A DNA stretch of 64,000 nt from Chelonoidis abingdonii. Taxonomy: Eukaryota; Chordata; Testudines; Testudinidae. The translations under genes and the position numbers were made by a program. Within the stretch, counting starts at the first letter, position 1, and the number at the start of each line of letters is the position of its first letter. This document shows positions 26,481 through 37,430 of this stretch, in pieces. The notes under the pieces were generated by a model. The model ran no database searches. It saw nothing but the letters and a program-made list of their open reading frames with translations, and had not been told where the DNA came from. The DNA lies in contig NC_133776.1 of assembly GCF_003597395.2 (NCBI RefSeq), positions 36,805,097 to 36,869,096 on the forward strand, given 5' to 3'.

Positions 26481-26770
26481 TGTTTTTTGCCACCCCAACC
26501 ACGCAGATTCGGTGGCGTTTGTGCGGTTGATCTGCTGTTGCCAGTCCCATGGCTTCCGTGTAGCTGCCGCCAAATTGCCGCCGAAACCGCTGGAGCGGTG
26601 GACCTCCCACAGGCAAGCTGCTGAAGGCAGCCTGACTGCCATCCTCACAGCGACCAGCAGGCCTCCCCAGGCACGCGCTTGCTGTGCTGGTGCCTGGAGC
26701 TGCTCCTGTGCTGTACACACTTCTCCAGCCTCAGCTCTGGAGTGCCAGTAGAGCAGGGCAATGGACAACC
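26480..26770. repeat. GC-rich dispersed repeat fragment, class unknown
   Basis: A sharply GC-rich island with GCCACCCCAACCACGC and CTGCCGCCAAATTGCCGCCG. It resembles a GC-rich turtle repeat that I cannot name. Open frames run through it on both strands (up to 144 codons on plus), but they are alanine/cysteine-rich and overlap each other, as expected of GC-rich non-coding sequence. Confidence 0.4.
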
Positions 26771-26894
26771 CTTCACTTTCTCCAGCCCTCTATCCTTTGG
26801 GATGTCTAGCATAGATAGCACTACAACTGCTCAAGATATTTATATGGCCTTTATTACCCTAGTATATGAGCCCCACATAACACAACTGTGAAGG

Positions 26895-27000
26895 AGGCAA
26901 TACTATAACTCCCAATTCACACATTGGGAACTGAGGCACAGAAGAGACTAAGCGGCAGATCAGGGAATTGAACCCAGATATTCTGAGTTCTGGGACCCTA
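26895..27000 (-). repeat. MIR-like SINE fragment, minus strand
   Basis: It contains CATTGGGAACTGAGGCACAG, AGAGACTAAGCGGCAGATCA and GGGAATTGAACCCAGATATT. In reverse complement these are the familiar SINE blocks around 'gggttcaattccc' and 'ctgtgcctcagttcccaa'. This is an old, diverged copy. Confidence 0.7.
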
Positions 27001-29040
27001 CTTCTCCCTGAACCTTTGCTCTGGAAGCATAAGAGCCAGGACTCCATCTATTTCCGTGGAAGGAGTAACAAAGGCTCTCTATACAATGTATCCACCTCCT
27101 TGAGCACCTGCACAAGAACAGCCAGAATCTGATCCTTGATGCTTTTTTAGAATAGATGGAAAGACACCTTGCACCAAATCCCCCAGACCACTTTTGCACT
27201 GAAATGCTGGCAGATTCTGGCCATCAATCTGCCATAACCAGCCCCAGGATGCTCACCCTAGTACACTGAAGCACCTCAAAAAATGTGCAGACTTCTAAGT
27301 GACTTTCCTCCTGCCGTCTATGTAGAAGCAAAGGAGCATGGCTAGCTAGTGTGTATATTGCACCCATTGCTTGATGTCACTTCAGACCCTTGGGGCCATT
27401 AACTAGAGTAGACTACAGGTGGCTGTTTACACTAAGGAGCTATTCCTGCATATGGCGCATGTTCAGGTGAATGCAAAGGGAAGCTTTGCACCCCTTTGAC
27501 GAGATGATGCTTTCACTGGTGTGGTCAAAAATCTAGCTCCTTACATTTGGTTATTGCTATCGTTGGAAAATGGACAGCTGGGTTCCCTCCCCCTGAAACA
27601 TTTTCTACATATTTTCCAATTGACACTGTATCATTCCCATGTATTTGGGACTGAACACCTGGTGTCCTACATCTCTAGAATCTACTCAAACTAGATTGGA
27701 CAAAATTTGCACAACCCTACTGAACCTGAAGTGAACTCCAGATGGAGTTTGAATGTACACCAGGATCTCTAAGCACTAGGCAAGTGAAGTATGCTATCAT
27801 GAGTTCAGATAGCAGGGCTCTGGCTCAGCCGACCTATGGGATTCATTCAGAATGACAACACTTTCCAGGACCATTTTGAGTGTCGCACTCACTATCCCTT
27901 TATGATCCAAGAGATTTTAGAATTACTTAGTAAGCTGCCCTTAGCAAGCTGCACAGACACCTTTATGAGAATGTGATGGGCAAGGCAGAGAGCTGAATGA
28001 GAATAAAGTCTCTTAGGATGAGGATAATAATTTTTTTCAATGGTACCAATTATATTTTATGAATTTGTGATTTCCCCTTTCGGCCCTTACTCTATAGATT
28101 CCATATGAATATTATATCTGTTGAATTAGCATGTCTTTGTATTTTGCTATGTAATCTAGCTTGCGTGCGCTCTTGCTGAATGTGGGGCAGATTAGGAAGA
28201 TATTTTGCAGATTTATCATCTCGTCAGTATCACACATCATTATTGGCTTAAAGATCCACTAGAGGGCAGCATAAGAGCAGATCAGAACAGCTAGCATGTA
28301 TAATTGAAAAAAAAATTACAAATAACAAACAAAACAGACTGTCCTGTTTTGTAATAAACATTGACAGAGACTTTTGTTGAGCTGGTGTTCTGAAGAACTA
28401 TTAAAATGGGTGCTGGCAACCTGGAAATTGAACAACTTGTAAGCATTCTCAGGGTATTTAATGTGCTTCACTAGTAATGCTTTTAAATATCAGGCTCATT
28501 CCAACCAGTGCTTGAGTCAGAGATGTTGCTATTAATTAGTACCTAGGAACTCTGAGCAACTTTTGCATGACACATTTGTTGAACACTAATGTGTGCCTTA
28601 CAAGTGAAGCTTCATTCTAAAGTGTAGAGGATGGTATGGCTGATAGTACTATTTAAATGTTTTGCTATCAAAGGCATTTTTGTAGTATACCAAAGTATTC
28701 AGAACTGATCCATAATAATCCCATGAAGGAAAAATTGGGTTCCCAATGATCATTTACTTAAGTGAGAAGCCACAAATCCTGTCCCTGTGAAGCTCTATAG
28801 GCACAGAGAGCTGCAGATGCAATGTAGTACTGGAACAGATTTGGGGTAGCCCATGCAAGGGTGGAAAACAACAAGCATAATACGAAGCTGATAGTCTTTA
28901 CAGAACCCCACATTGTACAACACATCAAATCAGGCTGTTTCCTTGCAGATTTACATAGTGATCACTGGGTGGATGGCTCTTGTGGAGAGTATTCAGTGTT
29001 CATGGGCACCAGGTTTGTACAATTTTTGGTGGTGCTCAGA
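27001..29040. other. Unassigned non-coding DNA
   Basis: No gene or recognised element. The AT-rich part at about 27.9-28.7 kb is plain unique-looking sequence; conservation cannot be judged here. Confidence 0.45.
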
Positions 29041-29480
29041 ACAGGTCCAAACAGAGCCGTCCCGTCCATAGGACAGACCGGGGCAACCACCCCAGGCCCT
29101 GCACTTTGGGTGCCCCATGCTTCAGGGGGACACAGGGTCCAGGGAAGCCTGGGGAGTTAGCAGGGGGCCTGGAGCCAGCAGCAGCAAGTGACACAGCCCC
29201 AGCCCGCCCCCTCCTTTTCCCCCAAACCCCCACCCCTCCTGGCCCTTTTCTGGCTTCTGCCTCCATCCTCCGAGCAACGCCGGGAGCCGGCAGGGCAGGG
29301 CAGATCAAGCTGGGGCGGGTTGCTCGTTGCTGCCGGTGTCAGACTACCCACTAACCCCCCCAGGCTGCCCTGAATCATGGGGCCCCCCAAAGTGCGGTAA
29401 GCCCAAACATTGGTGAAGCTGGGCCCATGTTCCTAAATACTGGTGGAGCACAGGTGCCACAGGCCCATATAACTCACTGC
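29041..29480. repeat. GC-rich repeat-like block
   Basis: Very GC-rich compared with its flanks: GGGGCAACCACCCCAGGCC, CTTTGGGTGCCCCATGC, GGGGCCCCCCAAAGTGC. The phrase 'ccccaggccctgcactttgggtgcccc' is one I associate with a widespread turtle repeat, possibly hAT-derived. Ends and target duplication were not found. Overlapping frames on both strands are proline/arginine-rich and not gene-like. Confidence 0.4.
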
Positions 29481-30094
29481 CTATGTCAGTGTTCTAATTA
29501 CCAGGATCCAATCTTTTGTTTGAACCCAGTTTTCCAACCTTTGAATGCTTAAGAAAAAAATCACTGTTATATGTAATTATGGGTTAAAATATTTAGCTTT
29601 GTTCTATAGTTAGAGAGTTTTTAAAGTTTTACTTGTTTTAATTAAGTTATTTTTCATGGTTTTAATTTTCTAGAGAATGCCATCTATGTTCAGTTTTAAT
29701 TACACTTTTAATATACCTGTTATTAACCTCAGACTGGTACAGATTGTGACTGAAGCATTAATGTAAATTTAGTGTCAGTAAAACCCAGAATCAGCTAGTA
29801 ACTTTCTTAGTCTGTTGTTTCCTAATCACTCTATACACTCGTTCATAAGCCAAATTTTTTTAGTAAAAAAGGGAAGCACCAGAGAAGGGGGTTGGCTTAT
29901 GAACAGGTATAGAGAGGGAGAGGTGGGACACAGCCCTCCTCCTAACAGAGGGAGCAAGAAGAGGCAGCACAGCCAGAAGGGAAGAGGCAGGGCCAGAGTC
30001 TCTCTGCTTCTGACCAGGCTGCTCTCCCCCCAGCCTCCAAAGCAGCTGCAGCTCTGGGGCTGGCAGGCTGCAGCCGTGCTAGTTGGCCCTGCCC

Positions 30095-30265
30095 CCTAGA
30101 GCAGGCTGTGGCCGCGCCACCCGGCCCACTGGAGCACGCTGCAGCTGTGCCGTCCGGCCCAGCCTGCTGGAACATGCTGCGGCTGCAGCCACGCTGCCCG
30201 TTCTGGCCCGCCAGAGCAGGCTGCGGCGGCGCTGCCCAGCCTGCTGGAGCAGCTCCAGCCAGGTC
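30095..30265. repeat. GC-rich minisatellite inside the TIR element
   Basis: About four degenerate units of roughly 35-45 bp begin with GAGCAGGCTGTGGCCGCG, GAGCACGCTGCAGCTGTG, GAACATGCTGCGGCTGCA and GAGCAGGCTGCGGCGGCG, each ending near 'ggcccagcctgctg'. CpG-rich. The tandem layout explains the alanine/arginine-rich frames on both strands, so these are not genes. Confidence 0.7.
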
Positions 30266-30420
30266 AGAGTCATCCTCCCCTGGTCCTCTTCAGATGAGGT
30301 AGGAAGGGATGGGATGGGGAGAGTGTGGGGGTCCTGGACTAGGGGTGGGGTCATGTGAGGGGTGGTCACAGCGGTTACTCGCCTGACTGCCAGTTTCTAC
30401 CTCCCGCAAATCCCCCCCCG

Positions 30421-30588
30421 CCACCTCCAATTGCTGTCCCGGCCCATCAGGGTAAGCAACTGGTGCACCAGGACACTTTGTTTACTTAGGTTTACCTCCA
30501 TGCCTGAGAATGCTTGAGGTAAACAAACCATCTCAGCCCACCAGCAGCTTATCCTGATGGCCCAGGAGCCAAAGTTTGCTGAGCCCTG
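30421..30588. mobile_element. Short hAT-like palindrome relative, nested
   Basis: The right half (GTAAACAAACCATCTCAGCC, then CAGCAGCTTATCCTGATGG, ending AAAGTTTGCTGAGCCCTG) lines up with the right half of the element at 24993-25327. The left half (CATCAGGGTAAGCAACTGG, CTTTGTTTACTTAGG) lines up with its left half in order. The centre is deleted, leaving about 168 bp. No clear target duplication was found. Confidence 0.6.
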
Positions 30589-30711
30589 AATTATAGGGTC
30601 GGCTTATGAATGGGTTATAAAATTTTTCCATGTTTACTTATCTATCTGAGGGCAGGGAGGGAAGGGGATCTCCTTATAAACAAACCACCTTATGATCAAG
30701 TATATACAGTA

Positions 30712-31846
30712 CCTAGAATCCAGATTATTTGATTCTTGTTCAAATGTTTTAACAAGTTAGCACATTATGAATTTAGTTTGCAAGCTGATGGCACAGTAAT
30801 ATTTAAGCATTCTAAAAGGCAGCGTTAACAGCTCTCTATGAACATGTGGGCCATCTATAAACTATTCTTAAGAGAAACAAGAAAAATTTCTGTTGTATGT
30901 CAGTGATTAGAATTAGTATTTAACTAACAAGCAGTTCTGAATTTTTACCTAAACCTTTAAACTATACTCTGTCTCTATTTTTGTATTATGTTGCAGCTGC
31001 TTGAAGGACAGTTGCCAGGATAAGATGTGAAACGTAAACACATTTCAAAACTATGTGACTGTAGCCCTATTTAGACAAGTCTCTGAATAAGGTTCATGTA
31101 GCTCAGAAGATAGTTCTGATGGACTTTAATATACAGCACAGATGAAAAAAGTTCCACTAAGACACTCGTTCTTACCATTCAGATCTGCAATACTGCTTTT
31201 CTTTCAGTTCAAAAAGCTGGCAACCTGTCCTTAATGAGAATAACCTGCAGTGCTCATGCACATGACTCTGCTTTTTTTTTTGCTGGCTAAACCACACCAA
31301 GGCTTGTTTTTTATTTTTTAACCACCTGGCTACTTTTTGCATTAACCACCTGATCCTGTGAGATGCTGAACACCCTACACTCCCCACGGAGTCAACAGGA
31401 GTTGAGGGTGCTTGTGAGAATGTGCCATCTCTTCAGAAGTAAGAGAAGGAATATAGGAGAGTAGTTACCAAGCGAACAGAGAAAGATTCCACAGGTCTCT
31501 CTACTGATGCACCTGCTTGCCTCTGCCAGGCCCAGAAAAGCATGCTATGAAAAAGATCATACACGATAACTACTTTTAGTCTACAGCTTCTAACAGGGGA
31601 TGGGGTTAGCTGGGCCCAGGAGATCTCCAATAAATGAGGCCCCTAAGGAATGGCCTGCTTCTGTGTTGTGTATATGGCAGTACTGCTGACCCCTCTCAGT
31701 TTTATCCAAAATCTCATGGTGTTTGGTATTATTGTGGTCTTAGCTCCTAGAGTCATGAGAATCTCAGCTTTCATTACAAAAAATTTCTAGCCTTCATAGT
31801 TGCAGAGAATCTTGAAAACACAACCTGACATGAGTTTAGCCTAACA
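30712..31846. other. Unassigned non-coding DNA
   Basis: No gene or recognised repeat. AT-rich up to about 31.1 kb and average afterwards. A T-run at about 31271-31280 is the only simple tract. Confidence 0.45.
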
Positions 31847-31976
31847 GTGGTGCTGGAACAATTGGTAGTGGGGGTGCTGAGAGCCATTGAAGCAAACTGT
31901 AAACCCTGTAGATGATGGAAACCACTTCGAGACAGGGAGTGCTGCTGTACCCTTAGCACCTCTAGTTCCAGCACCT
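31847..31976. mobile_element. Small TIR element (GGTGCTGGAAC family), about 130 bp
   Basis: The left end GTGGTGCTGGAACAATTGG and the right end TAGTTCCAGCACCT form an inverted repeat (GGTGCTGGAAC). The interior (GTGGGGGTGCTGAGAGCC, GTAAACCCTGTAGATGATGG) is a phrase I recall from turtle repeats. Flanks AGCCTAAC and AGCCCTAA are similar but need a one-base shift, so the target duplication is not secure. Confidence 0.65.
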
Positions 31977-32149
31977 AAAGCCCTAAAGGCTCAGAAACCT
32001 GAAGCCAAATACAAGAACTCTCAGTTTCTTTAATCTCAAGATTCTAAAGCAAATCATGATTTATTTGGGGGGACTGGGGGACCCAGCTCAGGATTTTTGC
32101 CATTTGGGATTGGCAATATCACCTCTATATCACAGAGCTCAGTTCCTCT

Positions 32150-32812
32150 GAACATCAGATGCTGCTCCTTTGTGTATGGAGTTCACAAGTGCAAATTATG
32201 ACAGGCTTCTCCATCACTGGTTCATTCACCTGCACGTCCACCAATGTAATATACGCCATCATATGCCAGCAATGCCCCTCTGCTACGTACATCGGCCAAA
32301 CTGGACAGTCACTATGGAAAAGGATAAATGGACACAAATCAGATATCAGGAATGGCAATATACAAAAACCTGTAGGAAAGTACTTCAACCTCCCTGGCCA
32401 CACTATAGCAGACCTTAAGGTGGCCATCCTGCAGCAAAAAAACTTCAGGACCAGACTTCAAAGAGAAACTGCTGAGCTTCAGTTCATCTGCAAATTTGAC
32501 ACCATCAGCTCTGGACTAAACAAAGACTGTGAATGGCTTGCCAATTACAGAACCAGTTTCTCCTCCCTTGGTTTTCACACCTCTACTGCTAGAACAGGGC
32601 CTCATCCTCCCTGATTGAACTAACCTCGTTATATCTATCTTGCTTGCTAGCATATATATACCTGCCCCTGGAAATTTCCACTACCTGCGTCTGACGAAGT
32701 GGGTATTCACCTACGAAAGCTCATGCTCCAAAACGTCTGTTAGTCTATAAGGTGCCACAGGATTCTCTGCTGCTTTTACAGATCCAGACTAACACGGCTA
32801 CACCTCTGATAC
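32150..32812 (+). mobile_element. Penelope-like retroelement, 5'-truncated copy
   Basis: It contains the C-terminal endonuclease coding remnant (32159-32614) followed by about 200 bp of 3' sequence: TGACGAAGTGGGTATTCACC, ACGAAAGCTCATGCTCCAAA, TAGTCTATAAGGTGCCACAG and CCAGACTAACACGGCTACAC. The reverse transcriptase part is absent. Penelope-like elements pair a telomerase-related reverse transcriptase with a GIY-YIG endonuclease, and 5' truncation is common. Confidence 0.85.
32159..32614 (+). pseudogene. Penelope GIY-YIG endonuclease remnant
   Basis: This open frame is intact for 151 codons. It includes NVIYAIICQQCPSATYIGQT and then GQSLWKRINGHKSDIRNG, matching the Penelope GIY-YIG layout: a 'VIYAI' GIY strand, the CxxC pair that marks the Penelope version, and a YIGQT strand, followed by a basic R..I..H segment. 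Downstream, GKYFNLPGHTIADLKVAILQ and RLQRETAELQFICKFDTI are typical of the C-terminal part. The first codons read from the presumed truncation point and are probably not native. No in-frame stop is present up to 32614, so decay is mild. It lacks the reverse transcriptase and is not expected to act on its own. Confidence 0.85.
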
Positions 32813-32983
32813 TTCTCCAGCTTGTGGCTTCATCCTTTGATTGGGTGTCTACTTTCTCATTGGCCAACTTCCTGCCCATGTACACATAATCAATGAGAGC
32901 TATCACAAGTATAAATAGCAAGTAGGTGTGGCAGCACAGGCAGCCACAGCAGCAGTGGCAGCTGACCCATGCTAAGTATGTAC

Positions 32984-33757
32984 TGTGACAAAGTTCCTCC
33001 TCTGCCTTGGTGGGTCCTGGGCTTATTGGCAGATTTGCTCACCTCAGAGACTCACAGCAGCCCTCAGTTTGGCCACTTTTGCTAGTGGTTCAAACCTGCT
33101 GTTCATTCAACTAATCTCATCACTGGCCAGCATGGGGAAAGGGGGGAGAACAATCCCCACAGTCTCTGCTGACCCACCTAGTGAGTCAGGGGACAGGCCA
33201 GGGACCTTCCCCTCTGGTGTGACCCACAGTCCAGGTCAACTCCTTTTGTATCAAATAGGGAGCTGGGGGGAGAATGGTCAGAACCCAGGCTCACCCTCTA
33301 CTCTGGGTTCCAGCCCAGGGCCTGTGGATCACAGCTGTCTACAGCATTTCCTGTAACAGCTGCATTACAGCTACAACTCCCTGGGCTACTTCCCAATGGC
33401 CTCCTCCCAATATCATCCTCCTGATGACACTTGTGCTTCTCAGAACTCCAGCAGTATACCTTCTCACTCTCTGAAGTGAGGACCTTTTTAAACCATGTGC
33501 CCTGCTTAGCCTGTGTGTCCAAATTGATTCTAGTAGCTTCTTAATTGGCTCCAGGTGTCCTAATAAGTCTGCCTTCCATAATTGGTTCCAGCAACTTCCT
33601 GATTATTCTGGAACAGCCCATTATCTTACTCAGGGAAAAGGGACCTGCTTAATTTGAGGCTAATGTATCTACCTTCTATCACTCTCCTGTAGCCCGCCCA
33701 CTTACTGGATATCAATAGGATCACTCTCCTGTAACCATCTGGCCTAACCCTGTCACA
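32984..33757. mobile_element. Solo-LTR-like element, 774 bp
   Basis: It begins TGTGACAAAGTTCCTCCTCT and ends with CTAACCCTGTCACA, giving the TG...CA ends and short inverted termini (TGTGACA / TGTCACA) of a retroviral-type LTR. I recall the opening and the closing 'ggatcactctcctgtaaccatctg' from abundant turtle LTRs. GTAC before and ATAC after would be a 4-bp duplication with one mismatch. No gag, pol or env remnant or second LTR adjoins, so a solo LTR is the simplest reading. Frames inside (up to 123 codons) are not proteins. The transcriptional orientation is probably plus, judging by the TG-first layout, but this is not certain. Confidence 0.65.
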
Positions 33758-33835
33758 ATACGCACAGGGTTCAGGCAGGTGTGTACTCAGCACTGCTAAG
33801 CCAGGCCACCGCTGCCTTTTTTACCATAGCAACAA

Positions 33836-34151
33836 ACTTGTCCCACTGCTTGTGCAGGGAAAGCCCCTGGCAAGCCGGGCTGGTTTATCTGCTATGTCCG
33901 CAGGTTTGGCCGATCGTGGCTCCCAGTGGCCATGGTTTGCTGCTCCAGGCCAATGGGAGCTGCAGGAATCAGTGGCCAGTATGTCCCTCAACCTGTGCTG
34001 CTTTCAGCAGCTCCCATTGGCCTGGAGCAGAGAACTGCGTCCACTGGGAGCTGCAATCAGCCGAACCTGCAGACGTGGCAGGTAAAGAAACTGGCCCGGC
34101 CCGCCAGGGGCTTTCCCTGCACAAGCGGCAGGATAAGTTTGGGAACCACTA
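33836..34151. mobile_element. hAT-type palindromic element, related to the 25 kb copy
   Basis: Left-arm words (CTTGTGCAGGGAAAGCCCC, GGCCGATCGTGGCTCCCAG, CTGCTCCAGGCCAATGGGAG) and right-arm inverted words (CTCCCATTGGCCTGGAGCAG, CAGGGGCTTTCCCTGCACAA) form a long imperfect hairpin like the element at 24993-25327. The right terminus, reverse-complemented, is TAGTGGTTCCCAAACTTATC, a hAT-type end. The left terminus is degraded, so the start is approximate and no target duplication can be defined. Confidence 0.75.
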
Positions 34152-34159
34152 CCTTAAGG

Positions 34160-35530
34160 GATTTGTCAAAGTGCCCAGGACAGTTATTGATCCACCTCAA
34201 GTTTTAAGTTTTCACTTTCCTACCAGATAGGAGCTCCTCTGGTTTAGAATACTCCACTTGGTCTGTGAATGTCCTGTTCAAAGCAGTCTCTTTTAGCGCT
34301 TTCAGTGCGCCAAAGGAGGGCAGTGAGGGGTAATCTAGATCCCCACTGCTGCAGCAACTTTACTGTAAACACTCCTACCACAGCTACTAGTATCAGTCTT
34401 GCTTCCTGGTGCAGCCTGAACCTCTTCTCTCTCATTCCTTTCCTGGGCTACCATTATCCTCTTAAATTATTCCTCCACCAGGAGCGTGCTCCGTACCTGT
34501 TCAGAAGTAGGAGTCTCCCTAGCCAAGTATTGCTGTACTCCTCACCCTGGTTCAATGCCTTTACCTCCCTCAATGTGAAATCACCCACCCCTCTGGAGAG
34601 TTGGCATTTCAGTACTCACTGTCCATCAGACAGCTTTGGGTACCCACAACTTCCATTGTCTTGGACAGCTTCTGATTAGAAGGGTGTTACTGTCACTCTG
34701 CCATGCCCATACTGTACTTCCATCTTTATGGTCTTGCATTTACTATTAGTTCATTAGTGTATCACAAGCCCATGACAGTGTTTTTCTCAAACTTTGAATA
34801 AACTCTGTAAAGCCTGTAATGCAAACTTCACCTCTTGCTGCCTCATCAATCACTTCAGATACCTATAAGGGCCAGATTTTAAAAGGTATTTAGGAACCTA
34901 GAACTGCTTATACCAGGGCAGCCTAGTCCTCATTTCCCCCTTGTGGCTAGCAAGGCTCTGGACCCTCTTCTGGGTCCCTTAAAGCCCCCCACCATCTCTC
35001 TCCTGGCTATCATGTCTGGGGTTGGTTAAATAACAAAAACACTTTAAAACATGCCTCAAAATAAAGCCCATCACCAGAGCCCAGAAGTTCATACTCAGCT
35101 CTGTCTCTTCTGCTACACATGGAACTCTTCTTCTGTTCTAGTCTGCTCTTCAGCAAGCCACTACTCCTAGCCCATCCAAGCAGGAGCTCAGCCTTCTGAC
35201 TCTGGCTTCCTTCTGCCAGCATCTTCCCTGTTCTGGCAGAGAAGGAAGTTTACATATACTGCCCTCCTTTTCCACACTCCTTGTGACTGGCTGGAAGAGA
35301 AGGGAGCCCCATCTGATCCTATACTACAGGGCTCCTGGTCTCAGGTCCTTATAGGAACAGTGTCCTGAATCCAATCCCCATTCAATTACTAATTCCTAAG
35401 GACCGCATTCTCTCTTCTGGCTTCCACCATTTCCTGAGCCTTTGTTTGTTCCTGGAACACGATTTTCTGTCCCCTCCGGGCTTAAAGGGCTAGCACACTG
35501 CTTCACAGTGTTTTGCTAACTCTAATTGAA
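34160..35530. other. GC-moderate non-coding DNA, possible LTR fragments
   Basis: This 1.4 kb is richer in CT and short of AT runs compared with the flanks, resembling LTR-type repeat DNA (for example 'cgggcttaaagggctagcacactgcttcacag' at its right end). No LTR ends could be paired. The frame at 34269-34679 (136 codons, plus) is serine/leucine-rich with no domain and is probably accidental. Confidence 0.35.
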
Positions 35531-35694
35531 ATCAATTACAGTTAAGCACCTAGTGGGATTTTCAAAAGCACCTACCTACATATTTAGGCATATTAGCACC
35601 TTTACACATCTGGTCCTAGGTCCCTCCATACCAGCTCAGTCCTGGGCCTCTGTGTAGAAACTCCTTATTTTTCTATATGAGGGCCCAACTGTGC

Positions 35695-35770
35695 AAGCTT
35701 TGTGTTGGGGAACGCTTATCTGTGTGAGTAGTCAATAGTGCTACTCACGTGAGTAAGGGTTGCATGTCAG
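35695..35770. repeat. Short palindromic relic
   Basis: An imperfect inverted repeat: CTTATCTGTGTGAGTAGTCA against TGCTACTCACGTGAGTAAGG. It belongs to the same loose class as the other small palindromes. A second weak relic lies at about 35550-35615 (GGATTTTCAAAAGCACCTAC). Confidence 0.45.
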
Positions 35771-36627
35771 GCAGGTCCTTACTGTTCCTTCTCCTCAAGA
35801 GCTTAAAAGCCAAATAAAGAATAGATTTGGGCTCACTGTGGCAGAGATCACTAGCTTCATTATACCTATGTTTCCCTACCGTGGTCCAGCGGGCTATAGC
35901 CACAAAGGTACACAACCTCCCTAAATTAAATAAATATGTATGTGTCGCATCCTCTCTCTTAAGGCTGCTGCTTCTTTCTTCATTTTGTAGGTGTGCAGCA
36001 AAGTTACAAGCTGATGCCCCATTTCACATAAACAGCTTTCAGAAATATTGAACAAAGTAGCTGAATAAGAATTATCCACAATGTAGTTGAAGGGTCCAGC
36101 AAGTGGAAAGTTGAGGTAAGGAAATATTGGAGGCTGAGACCTATGACATTTCACATTTCATTTTTCTGTAAAATATGGGACACAGAACCCTCATTAAAGC
36201 CTTGATTTACGTCTGACAATTTGAGTCAGCCAATGCAGGCTCATCCAGAGATAAATCAAATCTGTATAAAATATTCTCTGTCTAGAGTAAATCCAAAAGG
36301 GTGTTCTTCAAAGGTAGCATAGCAGTAAATGCACCATTAATTATTCTTTCCTGTTGTATTATCTAGTGATCTTAACTTGAGATATTTGATGGACAGAGGA
36401 CACTTTGTTAAAAGCAAAAATTCAAAGTCAGCAGTCTATCTGATTTATTTTTAGCATATCATGGAAATACTATGAAACTTTTCTAAGACACACCTTGAAC
36501 AAAGAGAATATATACATTAGCTCTAATAAGATAGTCCATGACACCATAAAATAATTAACCTCTCTTTAAAGGACAATAATATATGCTTATAGTAAAGAAA
36601 GTTAGTATAAAATGTATACATGTTCCT

Positions 36628-36668
36628 TCTTTCTTTCCTTCCCTCCTAGATAGGTAGATAGCTAGATG
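36628..36668. repeat. Short CTTT / TAGA microsatellites
   Basis: A CTTTCTTTCCTTCC tract followed by TAGATAGGTAGATAGCTAGAT. Simple sequence only. Confidence 0.75.
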
Positions 36669-37430
36669 CTGAACCCCGTTTACATAGCCAATTACTAGTC
36701 TTTTTGAAAAGGCACTACGAAAGAACTCACTAGTGAGAAATGACATTATCACAGCCAAAGCCTGGAGCTAGTTTTTCACGTTCCTGAAGATGAGATCATG
36801 CTCAAAATAGGATTGCGGTTTGAGATGTCAGAAATCAAATGCTTCAGAGGAAATACCTTGATACCATCACATAGCCATAGATGGTACAAGTCATTGGAGT
36901 CATTCTCAATTTTTAGACAGTCACAGAATGAATTCAGGTATGTTACTTGACCTCTCTGCATCCACTGTCATCTCCACAAATATTGCATCAAATATGAGCT
37001 TCCCAGGAGAACTGAATTGCCACATACATATAAATAATAACTTGTCTCAATAAGTTCATGATCCAGCCTGTACTGAAGATCCAGTTTATTACCCACTTCA
37101 GTAATTATGGTCAATCTACAGTCCACAGTACTTATCACAATGTAATGGTTGTCCCATCAACATAGCTCCAAAAGTGAGCCAACGCAGTCCCAAAAGTGGG
37201 TTTTGCTGGCCAAAATGGCCTCCTCTAGCAGGATGCAAACTGTAACATAGCATTCCCCATCCCCACACTGAAAATCCAGAGGTAGGGCATTGCAATCCCA
37301 CTGACTGCTTTTCCTAGCTGACTTATCCATGAGATGCAGGAGACCAGAGAAGTGTAATTTACCCCTTCATGTGTCAGCTTCAATGGATCTGGACCTTCAA
37401 TTAAAATATGTACCGCTATGTGTTTTCTCT

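Larger units (their letters stand above)
29827..30711. mobile_element. Composite TIR DNA element, about 885 bp
   Basis: The left end, from about 29828, reads ACTCTATACACTCGTTCATA. The right end, reverse-complemented, reads ACTGTATATACTTGATCATA. Inside both ends are related 'ggcttatgaacaggt' and 'ggcttatgaatgggtt' blocks. The core holds a GC-rich minisatellite (about 30095-30265) and a small hAT-like copy (about 30421-30588). No transposase frame is visible. The superfamily is not assigned; TA-flanked pogo/Tigger-like ends are possible but not proven. Confidence 0.55.

Noticed and set aside
26317..26768. Overlapping frames of 96-144 codons on both strands
   Set aside because: They run through a GC-rich repeat block, overlap on both strands, are alanine/cysteine-rich and show no splice structure.
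28980..29390. 124-codon frame and antisense partners in GC-rich DNA
   Set aside because: Low-complexity proline/arginine/glycine translations of a GC-rich repeat-like block.
29815..30369. Possible CpG-island promoter or gene
   Set aside because: The CpG density comes from degenerate tandem units inside a TIR element; no exon or promoter motif is evident.
32985..33356. 123-codon open frame starting GTG
   Set aside because: It begins one base inside the LTR-like terminus TGTGACA and shows no protein features.
34269..34679. 136-codon plus-strand frame
   Set aside because: Serine/leucine-rich, no domain, in DNA that resembles LTR-type repeat sequence.
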